DNA of 64,000 nt, from positions 4,509,441 through 4,573,440 of the forward strand of contig JARWIR010000016.1 in the NCBI GenBank assembly GCA_029959085.1. The letters run 5' to 3'. Shown here piece by piece: positions 22,330-32,939 of the stretch. A program made the position numbers and the translations under genes. This DNA comes from Nemophila menziesii (lineage: Eukaryota > Streptophyta > Magnoliopsida > Boraginales > Hydrophyllaceae). How positions within the stretch are numbered: position 1 is the stretch's first letter; each line of letters opens with the position of its first letter. The notes under the pieces were generated by a model. The model was not told where the DNA came from, searched no databases, and saw only the letters and a list, made by a program, of their open reading frames with translations.

Positions 22330-22755
22330 AGTATACCGCCCGTTTGGGACGGTATACCATTCCCACACATGTTGGCTCCTAACCATTTTGGCTTTCGACT
22401 TACTATCGCGACGGTATGTTGCGTAATGGTATACCACCCGTAGAGGATGGTGTACCGTTTGATCCTTCCACGCTTCTGTTGCTTTACACCGGGTTGACGA
22501 AGTACTCCACGGTCTTCATTTGCAAACGGTATACCACTCGTAGAGGATGTTGTACCGTTTGATCCTTCCACGCTTCTATTGCTTTACACCGGTTCGACGC
22601 AGTACTCCACGGTCTTCATTTGCAAACGGTATACCACCTGTAGCGGCCAGTATACCGCTCAAGCACAATTTTTTTTGAGTATTTCAACCATGGCATATGT
22701 GTTGCGACAGTGTGGGGTGGAACAATATACCTCCCGTTGGGGCCGGTATACCGCT
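22330..22755. repeat. GTATACC minisatellite, unit A
   Basis: Five modules of the form GGTATACC-12 bases-GGTATACCG occur near 22330, 22428, 22528, 22628 and 22725. The three central ones are spaced exactly 100 bp apart and share the whole 100-bp unit (including CACGCTTCTGTTGCTTTACA and GTACTCCACGGTCTTCATTT). GTATAC is palindromic, so each module holds a pair of small dyads. The array lies between the pol remnant and the env-position ORF. Confidence 0.85.
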
Positions 22756-23110
22756 CGACCTGCTGGTTGAGCACATATTCTCACTTTTTCACCCCTAACA
22801 CAATTTTTTAACTATGTACATGTCAAAAACACTATATAACCTTCTCATTAAATATAGGATACACTAAATTCATAATTCAAATTTACTAATAAACACTAAT
22901 AATTATAAAATTAAACTACTAAAGCGTTAAAACAAGTTTTTTCCAAATATCACTTTTGTTTAACGTCATTGAATTTCAATACGTTACCTACAGGTTATCT
23001 CTTTCAAACATAGCCTCTGTAGCATTGAGTTAGGCTCTTGCCATCCACCAGGCGGAATTAGCATCTGACGGCTTTCATTTCTATCTTCCCATTAGTAATA
23101 ACTTTATTGA

Positions 23111-24191
23111 CTACAAACGGTCTGCTCCAAGAGCTCTTATGCTAGTGTGCATTTTGTGGGGGGGGGGGTCAAGCTTCTTTACCGCGTCCACGTTTCCTAC
23201 CTGAAACTTTTCCTTTTCAATGGGTTCCCTTGGAACCCTCTCAGCATGTTTCAGAAGCCTCTTCAAGTGAGCAAGGGTTGGCTTCTCCTTAATATTTAGA
23301 GGCGCTTTATTAGGTGGTTTCTTTCGTATATATATATATATATATAAGGTTTCTATAACCTTGGTTGGATCTTTGAACATATTGAACTTCATCTTTTCGT
23401 TTTGCACCTACATGATCAATTCACCATTCTTTACATTGATCGAAGTACACCCAGTGGCTAAGAATGGTTGCCCCAAAATGAGTGGCACATTCTTATCCAC
23501 GTCGTAGCCAAGAATATTTAAATCACAAGGAATTATAAAATTACCTTCCGCAACGTGCACATCCTCAATCTTTCCTCTAGGTTAGGAGATTGTCCTAACC
23601 GCCATTTGTAAAACCATGGCAGTAGGTCTTGCATTCCCAATATTCAACTTATAAAACAATGAAATGGTCTTGAAATTAATACTCCCACCCAAGTCGCACA
23701 AAGCTCTCGAATGTTAAAACTCTCGGAATATTTCAACTTTAGAGGCAGCTTGCTTTGAAAAATCACACTACACTCCTCCGACAAACCAATCAACTCTCCC
23801 TCCAAGTACTTGCATTTGTTTGAAAGAACATCCTTTATAAATTTTAAATATTTATGCATACTTTGGATAGATTCCACAAACGATAAGTTGATTTGTAATT
23901 CCATCACCATGTCCATAAACTTCTTGTACTCTTTTTCTTTGTCCTCGTTTTGGAAACGTGATGGGAAATATGGGGAGGAAGGTTCTATTTCACAACTAAC
24001 TATTTATTCTTTTGAACGGGAGTCTTCTCAACATATTCATTAATGGTTATCGGCGCAACTAAATCTTCAACGACTTCTTCCACCTTTTTCTCTTACTCAC
24101 CCACTAAGGGAGGGGGTAGTTTCTTCCCACTCCTTAGTTAAACAACTTTACAATCTTCATACTTACGAGGATTCTCAGTATTGCTTAGAAG
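23111..24191 (-). pseudogene. Protease-region remnant of the Athila-like element, unit A
   Basis: Pieces match the start of Athila pol: LSNTENP after the gag stop, LRSGKKLPPP (about 24130), KYLEGELIGLSEECSVIFQS, and FNMFKDPTK near 23375. A 36-bp deletion relative to unit B near 23710 removes sequence before the protease motif. A (TA)n tract (23328-23346) interrupts the frame. The following RKKPPNKAPLNIKEKPTL, HAERVPREP segment has no RT similarity, so the deletion junction lies near here. Several stops are present. Confidence 0.75.
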
Positions 24192-25703
24192 TTAACCTTG
24201 CGGTCTTGTATTCAATTGGTTAGAAATTTGCGAGACTTGATTCTCAATAATTTTCAACGATGCGGAATGAGAATTGAAGTCATCATAAATTTTTTCAAAT
24301 TCATAGCCAAATCATTAGTGGTGATCATACCTTCTTTTGATTGGGAAGGGACTGCCTTCTGAATAAGGCTTTGACATATGCATCATACATGGGAGCTTGA
24401 GGAGCTTGAACTCCATGGCTTGGACCTCCTTAGTAATGGTTTTGAGGCCTAGCTTGAATTTTTTCCTTAAGGATGAGGTTAATAATTGCCTTGATTGGCG
24501 GCCCCATGAGGATTAAACCATTGAAGTTCCAGATGATTTATAATTTGATGATTATAGCGTTGACCACCCGGATGGTGGTTCACTCGATTAGATTTTGAAA
24601 TAAACAAATTTTGGATTACTGGGACACTCTTCCAACATATGATTAATTTCCCTACAAAAGGGACATCCTTCAAGCTCTTACACCACATTCACTTGATTTC
24701 TATTAACGAATAGTTGCTTGATTTTATTCTGTAGAGCATAGATATTGGCGTTTAAAGCTGTTTCTGTATCAAAATTCAAAGTACCTCATTCCAAAGTAAG
24801 AAGTGGTGTTCTTGAAGGTTGCCAACTCATCTCATTCTTCACGATTCTATCCAACATACCTAACACATGATTTGCACTTACCGTGAAACCAACTACAAAT
24901 AGCGTATCAGCTTTTTCTTTGGAGGTTATATCCAAACTTTTATAAGACATCCCTAATTGCAACCCTGGCATGTACCCATGAAGTATACACTTCTTCAAAC
25001 ATGATTGGAAACGATTCCAGTCCACTCCCAATGTCTCTCCTTTCTTTTGGAAAAATCCCGCCAAATCTAATTGACCACTCAAACACACACTTTTCGGATA
25101 ATATCTATCAATGAAAGTTGTATTCAACTGTTCCTAAGTAATGATTAAATCACTTGGTTGCTAATCGTACCACTCGATTACTCCTCCGGTAAGGAAAAAT
25201 GGGAATATAAGAAGTTACATTTGTTCCTGAGTAACACTCTTAGTGATATACGCATTTCAAATTTGCATGAACTTTAGCATAGATCTAATGAGGTCTTCAC
25301 GAGAAGCCCCTCTATAATGGTCGTAACTGGTGAATTAGTGGATCATACATGTACCTGGCTTACTTTTATACCATGAATAGTGGATGGGGGAACCCAATCA
25401 ATGGAAAACGGAATGATTGTTGATCTCGTGGTTGCAAAAACTAAGGCACGGCCCTAGGTAGGACTTGTGCACCTTGATTATTAGCTCCATTTGGTGGATT
25501 TCCTCCATTCACATTCACTCGTTGTTGATTGTTTTTTTGTTGACCCAATTATGGGTTACCTCAGCTGGTGGATTCAAATTATTAGTGTTAACCCCAAAAC
25601 CTGGAGGTGGGTCAACATTGGCCATCTCAGCTGTATGCGTCTTTGTATTTCTCTCTTCCTTTGATCTAGGAGAAACTTTTAAGGATTTGAGAGCATATAC
25701 CAA
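24192..25703 (-). pseudogene. Gag remnant of the Athila-like element, unit A
   Basis: The start is near MVYALKSLKVSPRSKEE at 25703, shortly after the PBS. The Gag core is recognisable at 24786-25127 (FIDRYYPKSVCLSGQLDLAG, WNRFQSCLKKCILHGYMP, LFVVGF), parallel to residues 200-290 of the intact Gag at 3393-4964. The end reads RPQG-TAA at 24192-24194. Multiple stops and frameshifts make it non-functional. Confidence 0.85.
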
Positions 25704-25806
25704 ACCTATAAAAGCTGTAGAAAGACAAAAACAAAAAAAACAAGTAATGCCAAAAAGAAATTAAATAATACTATACTAAATAAAACACAAAAAAATAACG
25801 ATATAG

Positions 25807-25823
25807 TCCCGACAGCGGCGCCA
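25807..25823 (-). other. Primer binding site (tRNA-Asp), unit A
   Basis: On the minus strand TGGCGCCGCTGTCGGGA matches the tRNA-Asp 3' end, one base shorter than the unit B copy. It lies 6 bases internal to the LTR start at 25830. Confidence 0.85.
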
Positions 25824-25829
25824 AAATCT

Positions 25830-26310
25830 TGTCGTCCCCAAAGGTGTGATATAAAAATCAAAACTAAAGGAGGGTGACTCCCCGCACGTGTATGGGTCAT
25901 TGACAAGTAATAATTTAGTAAGTTCTTAGATGTATCATCTCCACAAGGACTATCAAGGTTAACTCGATATGTTTCGTAGTACAATTTTGTATAGTTTGTA
26001 AACGAGGTGCAACAATAAAAAGTAAATAACAAAAAATTTGATTTTACAAATTAAGAATATTAAAATGCTTGAGAAAAAAGAATGAAATTATAACTAAACT
26101 AATGGAAAGGCTTGAATATAAGAATGATTCTTAAGGATTTCTCATAATTATGATGTTCTAGATATAAGGGTAAATCGCTTATTCTTATTAACCGGTATTC
26201 AATGATCTCTCTAATTCCCGTTAGGGTAACTTTAGGTCAGACTCCTTTTTTATTAGACTATGTACATCCCTGAGATTTATCCCGTAAGGGTGCTTAGCCT
26301 CAACTCGATA
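25830..26310 (-). repeat. Truncated Athila-like 5' LTR, unit A
   Basis: It begins TGTCGTCCCCAAAGG and follows the 3' LTR at 18645 for about 400-480 bp. Around the poly(C) tract (26312-26327) it gives way to unrelated sequence. The LTR promoter half is therefore missing. Confidence 0.75.
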
Positions 26311-28040
26311 TACCCCCCCCCCCCCCTCTTATTTTTTGTCTTAATCCTCTTAGTCATGTCTCGGTGTGTATCCTTATTTTTATGACTCTTGTGGTCGTCA
26401 TGCACATGTGTTCTCTCTTTGGAAATGTCTTTGACCTCGATGTTGGTTTGGCCTTTTCTAAGATTTCTGCGAGGGTTAGGTGAAGTTCTGAGGCTAATTT
26501 GATTTGGAATTATTTGTTTATAGGATCTTGGTGAAGGACGGAAAGCTATATTATTGTTAAAGTTCTTCGTATCTTAGGTCGTGTTCCTGAATCTTTTGGT
26601 TTACTCCCTTTATTGTTACCTTTCTGTTGATATAACTCTTAACAACGATGACGGGTCCTATCCTAAAATCTTACTTTTGGCGAAACACGTCCTCATCCTC
26701 CATCTTAGGTCTTTGAAGAATGATATGGTCTTTGGCTCTAGTTTTGAGGACCATTGTTGCGCTATTTTGGACAAGGTGGCGGTGAAGGCATGGAGAAATA
26801 TGGGGTCGAAGTCAGTGATCAACTACGTGTTCCTCTTGTATAGGTTGACGTGCTAGTCTGGGTAGGTCGATCCATTTTAGGTAGGCAACTATGGAATCTT
26901 GAAAAGATAGGATAACGTATTTCCCGAGAAAATGTACTGTCATGGTTGCACTTTGCCCCTTGGTCATATCTGAATGGTGCAGTTATCCTAGGGACTCCTG
27001 CAATTTGTATGGATTTAGGAACTCTTTGTTTTCTTAGGGTTACGAGGGGGTCGTTACAAAGGGGACACCATGTAAATGATCTGCGTATGTAGCTTTGTCT
27101 ACATATTTATTGGCACTCTAGCTACCCCTAACTTTAATAGGGTTGCTTCTTCAGCTTTGGTAGGCATGCTAGTCTCCACAGTTGGCGGTTCTTTTACCCA
27201 TGGTGGGACTTCTTCCCACTCTCCTGGGGACTCGTTGTTGTGCGATACTACGGAGTTATAGGCGGTTGCTGCATCTCTTTGAACTTCATAGCGTGTTTGC
27301 GTCTTGTCGTTGGTTATCATTCTAGCGATTTATGTGGTATCTTGATAGGTGAAAATTGATCATTTCCCACAAACTGTGTCAATCTAATAGAACAGTATCT
27401 ACGAAATAGAAGTTATTGAACTAAAGGTTTTGGATTTGGTTAGTTGAATTGTTTAAGTATTGTTTACTCTTGATAAAGAGTTAATAATATGAATGATAGA
27501 AAGATAAGAGAAAAGATAAACTCTATTATAATGAGCTGGTGTAAAGTTTCCATTTAATTACATGATTGATAATGGATTACAACTTCACTATCTATACTCA
27601 TAACTCTAAGACTACACAACAACTTGTCTTTCTCCTATTGTTCCCACTATCTTCATACCATCTTTCCTACTTTCATGGGCCCTCAATCAGGATATTGGAT
27701 ATCGTGTCTTCAAAAAGGGCCACATTCAGAAATGGCTTCGATGAGATCGTGTGATATCCTTCCATGTCGACTTTGAAAAGAGTGGAGGAGTTCAATGGAC
27801 TTCTTCTGCAAGTTCGTTATCTTCTTACCTCGGGATCTTCCGAGACCTTCGTGGTCTTCTTACAGATTTGGTTACATGTTGAGCATCTTAATCGGCAATT
27901 CATATGTTTGTGGTTTAAGTGGTATTGTCTTCTAGCGCATAGGGTTCGAATTCCTCAACCATGCTTTTTGGGTGACGAAAAGTATGTGACAAACCCATGT
28001 CAGCGAACAAAATGTCACAATTGACATTAGAAAATAATCC
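26311..28040. other. Unclassified repeat-like segment, unit A
   Basis: No confident gene is seen. A minus-strand frame of 73 codons (27099-27320, EVQRDAATAYNSVVSHNNES) and a plus-strand frame of 91 codons (26581-26856) are retained in unit B, but both look accidental. The stretch 27340-28030 (GATAAACTCTATTATAATGA, GGGTGACGAAAAGTATGTGA) has the feel of an LTR next to a broken minus-strand internal region, but I cannot name a family or find a second LTR. Confidence 0.4.
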
Positions 28041-28840
28041 CGCAGTTATTTAATCTAGAAATAGAGTTAACATCTACGTAACATCCCAAGCCACAATCTC
28101 TCTGATCATTCCTTATCTTGCATTAGTTATAGTTAATTAGTATTATTCAATTTAGAGTTTAAACTCACCCTTATAAACTACTCTCCTTTTTTGCAAAACT
28201 TAATAGTACTCCCTTGCAAAACATGGCTATACAACCTATTTAGTGTACTATCATGGGATCGATCCTTGACACTACAAAAGTAGAAAAAAAAGAATGGATA
28301 TTTAATTGATAAGTGTCACTTAGTAAATCTCCATTGGTAGTAATTTTATAAGGAATAAACAAATTTGTGAAACACACATCACTCCACTTCACTATTTATC
28401 AATCTCAATTTTTATTAATTGAATATTGATGTTTAAGTACAATTTAACCTATTTTTTATCCATATATAATTTCTATCCTTCTCCTAATCTTTTTTTCCTT
28501 GTATCGGGGGTTGTTTATTTTATTAAATGGTTCATGACCTTCATAGGACTTTTGTCCAAATAGAGGTTTATTTCAAAATTGGTTCTTTTTGTCAAAAAAA
28601 TTTCTGTTCGAAGAAATTGAGCATTTTATATTCAAAGGTGTTCATCCCATATACTATTGAAAAAAGTTTATGTTTATCCCACACACGCTTCACCATTACT
28701 ACCAAACCTAGTCGACCTGCTGCCAAAGGCATGACATGATTATAATCATGGGAGTTGGGTGAAATAGAAAATAAAATAAATATATTTTTATTACCGAGTT
28801 TTGTTGGTTTATTTATACCCAATGATAAGGGTTAAATTAT
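28041..28840. other. AT-rich spacer, unit A
   Basis: I see no gene or recognisable element. The homologous stretch in unit B is about 44166-44970. It ends at the Pack-MULE target site GTTAAATTAT (28831-28840). Confidence 0.6.
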
Positions 28841-29226
28841 GAGTAAATAACACTTTTGCCCCCTATGTTTATACGCGATTGACAGGTTGCCCCCTAACTC
28901 TTAAAATGCGCCTCGTTGCCCCCTAAGATTTACTTTTGTGACCCGTTACCCCCTGAGTGCGTTTTCCGTCCATTTTCTCCGTTAAATGTGATGTGGCAAT
29001 TCCATGTCACAATTTTTTTTTAATCCTAATCCTAATTAAGTTAAAACAATGGTAAAAAAGAAATTCTATAAATAGTTTTTATATTATTAAATATAAATAA
29101 TAAAATAACCCCCCCCCCCACCCCACCACACCCCCTACCCCTCTCCCCCCTCTCCTACCCTTCTTCTTCTTCCCCGTTCTTCTTCTTCTTCTTCTCCGAT
29201 GACACCTGGTTCTTTAAAAAAAAAAA
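28841..29226 (+). repeat. Left terminal inverted repeat of the Pack-MULE
   Basis: It pairs with 30325-30716. It includes the blocks CCGTCCATTTTCTCCGTTAA and GACACCTGGTTCTTTAAAA, plus a C-rich and (CTT)n inner part. Differences between the arms are few, mainly in homopolymers. Confidence 0.88.
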
Positions 29227-29459
29227 TTAAGCAAATCTGTATTAATCCCTTCTTCAATTTCTCCTAATAAATGTCCGTATCAAGTGGATTTGCCTGACCT
29301 CAAATTACAAGGCGATGAACTGGAGTTGAATTTGCACTTGCACGCCATTGGAGCTGTGTCAAAACAGTCCTAGTCCACTAGGTAACACTCGTAGTCCACT
29401 AGGTTTATTTAGAGCCATCTGAATACATTTTTTAATTTATTAATAGCAGCCCCACACAT

Positions 29460-29850
29460 AAACTCTTCCCTGAAGCAACTCAATGGAGTGAAGGTGAAAG
29501 AAGAGCAATGAATCATTACTGGCCACAATTACTTCGATCATTACCTCCTAATATCATGTTTCTAGCTGATCCAGAAGGCTCAATAATGGGATTCAACAAT
29601 TCAACCGCTCCACATTTCATCGGAAATTGTAGTTCCGAGATGAGATTAGTAGGTGCTCTTAGAGAAGTTTTAGCTGGAGGTCATCTCGGATATGAAGAAG
29701 TTCAAGGTGTATTAAAGGACGTTCTTCCATTAAAATCAGAAAACAATGTTTCTGAATCATTAATTTCCGCTTTTTTAATCGGTCAAAGAATGAATCGTGA
29801 AACAGATCGTGAACTAAAAGCTTATTGCTTAGCTTTTGACACTGAACTGG
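29460..29850 (+). pseudogene. Captured exon of an anthranilate phosphoribosyltransferase-like gene
   Basis: The frame is open across the exon (LFPEATQWSEGERRAMN, then LRSLPPNIMFLADPEGS). The part ALREVLAGGHLGYEEVQGVL, SESLISAFLIGQRMNRET and DRELKAYCLAFD matches the helical N-terminal domain of the glycosyltransferase family 3 / TrpD fold, as in the plant anthranilate phosphoribosyltransferase-like protein. The exon ends CTGG at 29850 followed by a GT donor. The catalytic phosphoribosyl-binding domain is absent, so no enzyme can be made. An ATG at 29508 would allow a 116-residue product. Confidence 0.75.
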
Positions 29851-30077
29851 GTAAATAAACACCATCTATGTCTAATATATACAACGATTCTTCTTTCCTT
29901 GTTCTGACTTGTATACAATAATTGCAATCAGGTCCCTCACCTTTAGCAAATATAAAGGACTATTAAGCAAAAAGAATGATTATATTGTAACAGAGGATAC
30001 ATTTGCAAGAACAAAACCCGGTAAGAAATGTGAATTCGCCAGTAAATTGCACCATTAGTCCTTGCGGATTTTGATAA

Positions 30078-30203
30078 TTACGTTATTGTAACAGTTCTGA
30101 ATTTTATGGCTTGCAAGAAATTTTTGCTTTCAGTTTCTCCCATAGCCAACAAAACTCGTAGTCTTTCTTGTTCTTCACCACAAAAAGCTAACTCTCCTGC
30201 CAT
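30078..30203 (-). CDS. Possible second captured first exon in the Pack-MULE
   Basis: This short minus-strand frame of 41 codons starts MAGELAFCGEEQERLRVLLA and continues MGETES. It has gene-like composition in an otherwise non-coding interior and is opposite in orientation to the TrpD-like exon. It could be the first exon of another captured gene. I do not recognise the parent, and chance cannot be excluded at this length. Confidence 0.3.
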   Translation of the reverse strand: MAGELAFCGEEQERLRVLLAMGETESKNFLQAIKFRTVTIT

Positions 30204-30324
30204 TTGTGTTTTTTCTCTTTCGGTTTGGAAAAGATAAGATTAGTTTCATGTTTATGTAATGATTCCGTTTTCTTGTATCAGGAAATCACTCGAGGCATTC
30301 CGTTTTCATGTTAAGTTTAATTGA

Positions 30325-30716
30325 TTTTTTTTTTAAAGAACCAGGTGTCATCGGAGAAGAAGAAGAAGAACGGGGAAGAAGAAGAAGAGTAGGAGAGGGG
30401 GGAGAGGGGTAGGGGGTGCGGTGGGGTGGGGGGTTATTTTATTATTTATATTTAATAATATAAAACTACTTATAAAATTTCTTTTTTACCCTTGTTTTAA
30501 CTTAATTAAACACTTAATTAGGATTAGGATTAAAAAAAAAAAAATTGTGACATGGAATTGCCACGTCACATTTAACGGAGAAAATGGACGGAAAACGCAC
30601 TCAGGGGGTAACGGGTCACAAAAGTAAATCTTAGGGGGCAACGAGGCGCATTTTAAGAGTTAGAGAGCAATCTATCAATCGAGTATAAACACAGAGGGTA
30701 AAAGTGTTATTTACTC
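30325..30716 (-). repeat. Right terminal inverted repeat of the Pack-MULE
   Basis: Reverse complement of 28841-29226, ending GTGTTATTTACTC directly before the target repeat GTTAAATTAT. Confidence 0.88.
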
Positions 30717-30884
30717 GTTAAATTATTTATCCCTATATCATTCACATACGTCTGATTTCAAACCTTTGTGATTAAGATTTCTTATCATAGTATTTAAATG
30801 AGATTGTCTAATTCGTACCTATATAAATCAACTTTCCTCAACTCATTTATATATTATATATATATATATATATATAGAGGCCTA

Positions 30885-31850
30885 TAATGGAAACATATGG
30901 GGTTATCTTTTCAAAGAAAATTGATCTATTCTTTGTGTGGATGAGCATAATTAGCAGCCTTATTAAACGGCTTCTTCGGATCTTTACGCTCCACCATGAC
31001 TTCACTAGTCATAAAACAACCATATACATGGAAGTTGGTACACTCACGTTGATGGTCGTTCCAATAGAGTAACATTGCTAGCATATAGTTCTGGAAGTTC
31101 GTTCTACGAGAATGTGAGGTAGAAGTTTAAATATTTCTCGCGCCTCTTGAGAAACTACCGAATAAGTTACAATCATAAACACGAAAAAACAAATCAAACA
31201 AGTTTTTTTCTTTCGTATTAGACACGGAGCAAGAATGTATGCACCAATTCCTGAACCAGTAAAAACAAAAACTAGAGGATAAATTCCTGAAGGAAGTCCC
31301 ATAGTTGCAATCTCTTACCCACATAGAAATTACTGCAGCCATGAAGGGTACATGTATGATGCCCTTAGTGACAGAAACATAGTCGAGTATCCAGAATTAG
31401 ATGCCCTGAAATATGACTCACATCATCTCATTAAACATTTGCTTCTGAAAAAAAAAAAAAAAAAACCTTGGGAATCATATTCATACACCTTCAGTAATCA
31501 ATCATTCTGGCTTTTGCAGCAAACTTCCCACACGCAAGTAGCCTTCATCTCCAACTATTAGCAAGTAGCCAAGATCTACAAATTTATAATATCAATAAAA
31601 ATTTATTTCTACTCAATGAAATCAAAATATAATTTTTTCAACACCTTAGGCTTCTTGATGCCTAATATGAGACCACATTCAGACAAGTCTTTGGAAATCT
31701 CGCAACCAATAATCCGAGTCACACCAGTTTTTCCTCTACCAGTGTGCAGCAACTTAGGACAGTACAAAGGGGTCAGAGGAACCTTTCTCTCCTACTTGTT
31801 TGTCTACTCAGAGGATATTCCAAAATCTCCATTACCAAGCACAATCACAG
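30885..31850 (-). pseudogene. LKR/SDH pseudogene spanning the A/B unit junction
   Basis: From 31850 leftward: VLGNGDFGISSE, ERKVPLTPLYCPKLLH, GRGKTGVTRIIGCEISKDLS, GLILGIKKPK, then after a deletion LPSGIYPLVFVFTG and EIFKLLPHILVE. It crosses the junction at 31050 without loss of homology and continues with FHVYGCFMTSEVMVERKDP, NKAANYAHPH and FFEKITPYVSIIGLY at 30885-31035. These are the next LKR blocks in the normal order. Stops (for example in place of a Trp before ERKVPL) and frameshifts make it a pseudogene. The continuity shows that the junction lies within an old LKR/SDH copy. Confidence 0.87.
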
Positions 31851-32241
31851 TTAACAATTATCACCCTCTGTTGTCTAAATAAAACCACAAAAGATACTTC
31901 TTAATTCTTCATATTCAACATAGTAAGTACCATCTACACTAGGATAAATTCTTAGCTCTAAAAGTACTTGATCATCCATGATCTTAGAATGCACATGAGT
32001 CTTCTTGTATGTGTGTTTAAAATTGGGTAAAAATTTCATTCTCTAAAACTAGTAACAAGGGAACAACTCTTGACATTAAATAAATCAATACAAGATCAAG
32101 AATATATGCAATCAAAAACCCTTTCATTACGTCTGTGTCTTAGTCGAATAAAAATCAATACAAGCTACTAAATTAAACACTAAGTCTAAGAATGTACCAC
32201 TAAAATTAACTAATAAAAACAGAAAAGATAAACAAAATAAT
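31851..32241. other. Spacer between LKR/SDH pseudogene and unknown ORF, unit B
   Basis: Homologous to 14930-15320 and 49391-49785. No gene seen. Confidence 0.6.
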
Positions 32242-32790
32242 TCAAATTAATGATTCCATCGAAAACTCGTTTAACATATCTTTAAGGGACGATAACTTCA
32301 TTACTTCATCAGATAAAAACCTCCAATCTCCATCTCCATCTCCGATCGTTGTGTTTAAGCCACCACACCCACGATGTATATATTTTTGCCTCCATTCGGA
32401 TATTAATTCTTCTGAAACATCCAAGAATGGTTGGTTACCATAATCACTACCAAAGTAAAATTCCATAGATTTTCTTTCATCTTTATCAGAATCTGTACTA
32501 CTAGATTTATCGATCGAAACTTTCTGGGCCACTATTTCACTTTCAGCATATTCCTCAAGGACTTCGTATGTGAATTGTGACAGTTGTTTAATTGCCGAAA
32601 AGTGGTCTCCATAGTAAGTATCATCTTCTACTATACGCATGATTTGTTTGATGTTGTTTCTCCTCGCTTCTCCACGTAAAAGCCTCCAAGAAGTGGGTGC
32701 TCGAGCCTGTGCTGCCTTGATCTTAAAGAGGGTTTTAGGTTTATTCCAGAAGTTCTGTTTTGCTTCTTCAACTTTGCTGGTTTTCGCCAT
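32242..32790 (-). CDS. Unrecognised protein of 182 residues, unit B copy
   Basis: Paralogue of the ORF at 15321-15863, same start MAKTSKVEEAKQ. It has two extra residues (a GD repeat before WRFLSDEVM), so the only length change is in frame. Before codon 95 it follows the unit A copy (LLRGEARR, GDHFSA, SIDKSS). From codon 110 on it follows the unit C copy (MEFYFG, NQPFLDV, GDGDGDWRFLSDEVM, KDMLNEF), consistent with a recombination point inside the gene. Most differences from the A copy change the amino acid. Function is not recognised. Confidence 0.6.
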   Translation of the reverse strand: MAKTSKVEEAKQNFWNKPKTLFKIKAAQARAPTSWRLLRGEARRNNIKQIMRIVEDDTYYGDHFSAIKQLSQFTYEVLEEYAESEIVAQKVSIDKSSSTDSDKDERKSMEFYFGSDYGNQPFLDVSEELISEWRQKYIHRGCGGLNTTIGDGDGDWRFLSDEVMKLSSLKDMLNEFSMESLI

Positions 32791-32890
32791 TGATGGAGGC
32801 AGTGAACTTCTTGTTTCGTGCGAAGAAATTAATAGAAAAAAAAAAAACTGATTCCACGAGTCTCAACGGAACTACTTTTCAAATTCTATA

Positions 32891-32906
32891 TCATTATATA
32901 GAGAGA
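32891..32906 (-). promoter_or_regulatory. TATA-like box upstream of the unknown ORF, unit B
   Basis: TCTCTCTATATAATGA on the minus strand, about 100 bases before the ATG at 32790, identical to the unit A box. Confidence 0.45.
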
Positions 32907-32939
32907 TAAATAAAAGATTTTGTTGCTTTACCGACTTAA

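Larger units (their letters stand above)
18645..26310 (-). mobile_element. Athila-like deletion derivative, unit A
   Basis: In minus-strand order: truncated 5' LTR (25830-26310), tRNA-Asp PBS, gag remnant, protease-region remnant, a jump over RT, RNase H and integrase, the GTATACC minisatellite, an env-position ORF, and the 3' LTR. All retained parts are degenerate. The homologous copy in unit B is at 34681-42450. The element is inserted in the plus-strand gypsy fragment at 18143. Without polymerase or integrase it could have moved only with enzymes from a relative. Confidence 0.85.
28841..30716. mobile_element. Pack-MULE with long TIRs, unit A only
   Basis: The 1876-bp element is flanked by the 10-bp repeat GTTAAATTAT (28831-28840 and 30717-30726). 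Unit B has one uninterrupted copy near 44962-44971. The ends are near-perfect inverted repeats of about 385 bp starting GAGTAAATAACACTTTTGCC and ending in the reverse complement, with several CCCCCTA-type blocks. There is no transposase. The interior (about 29227-30324) holds host gene pieces. Long TIRs, a duplication of about 9-10 bp and captured gene sequence define a Pack-MULE. Confidence 0.9.

Noticed and set aside
22330..22755. CRISPR-like regularly spaced repeats
   Set aside because: The 100-bp units are contiguous duplications including the 'spacers', they lie inside a plant retrotransposon, and no cas genes are present. It is a minisatellite.
26581..26856. 91-codon plus-strand frame kept in units A and B
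   Set aside because: Conservation follows from the recent duplication. The frame is hydrophobic and irregular without a motif, and an equally long minus-strand frame lies close by.
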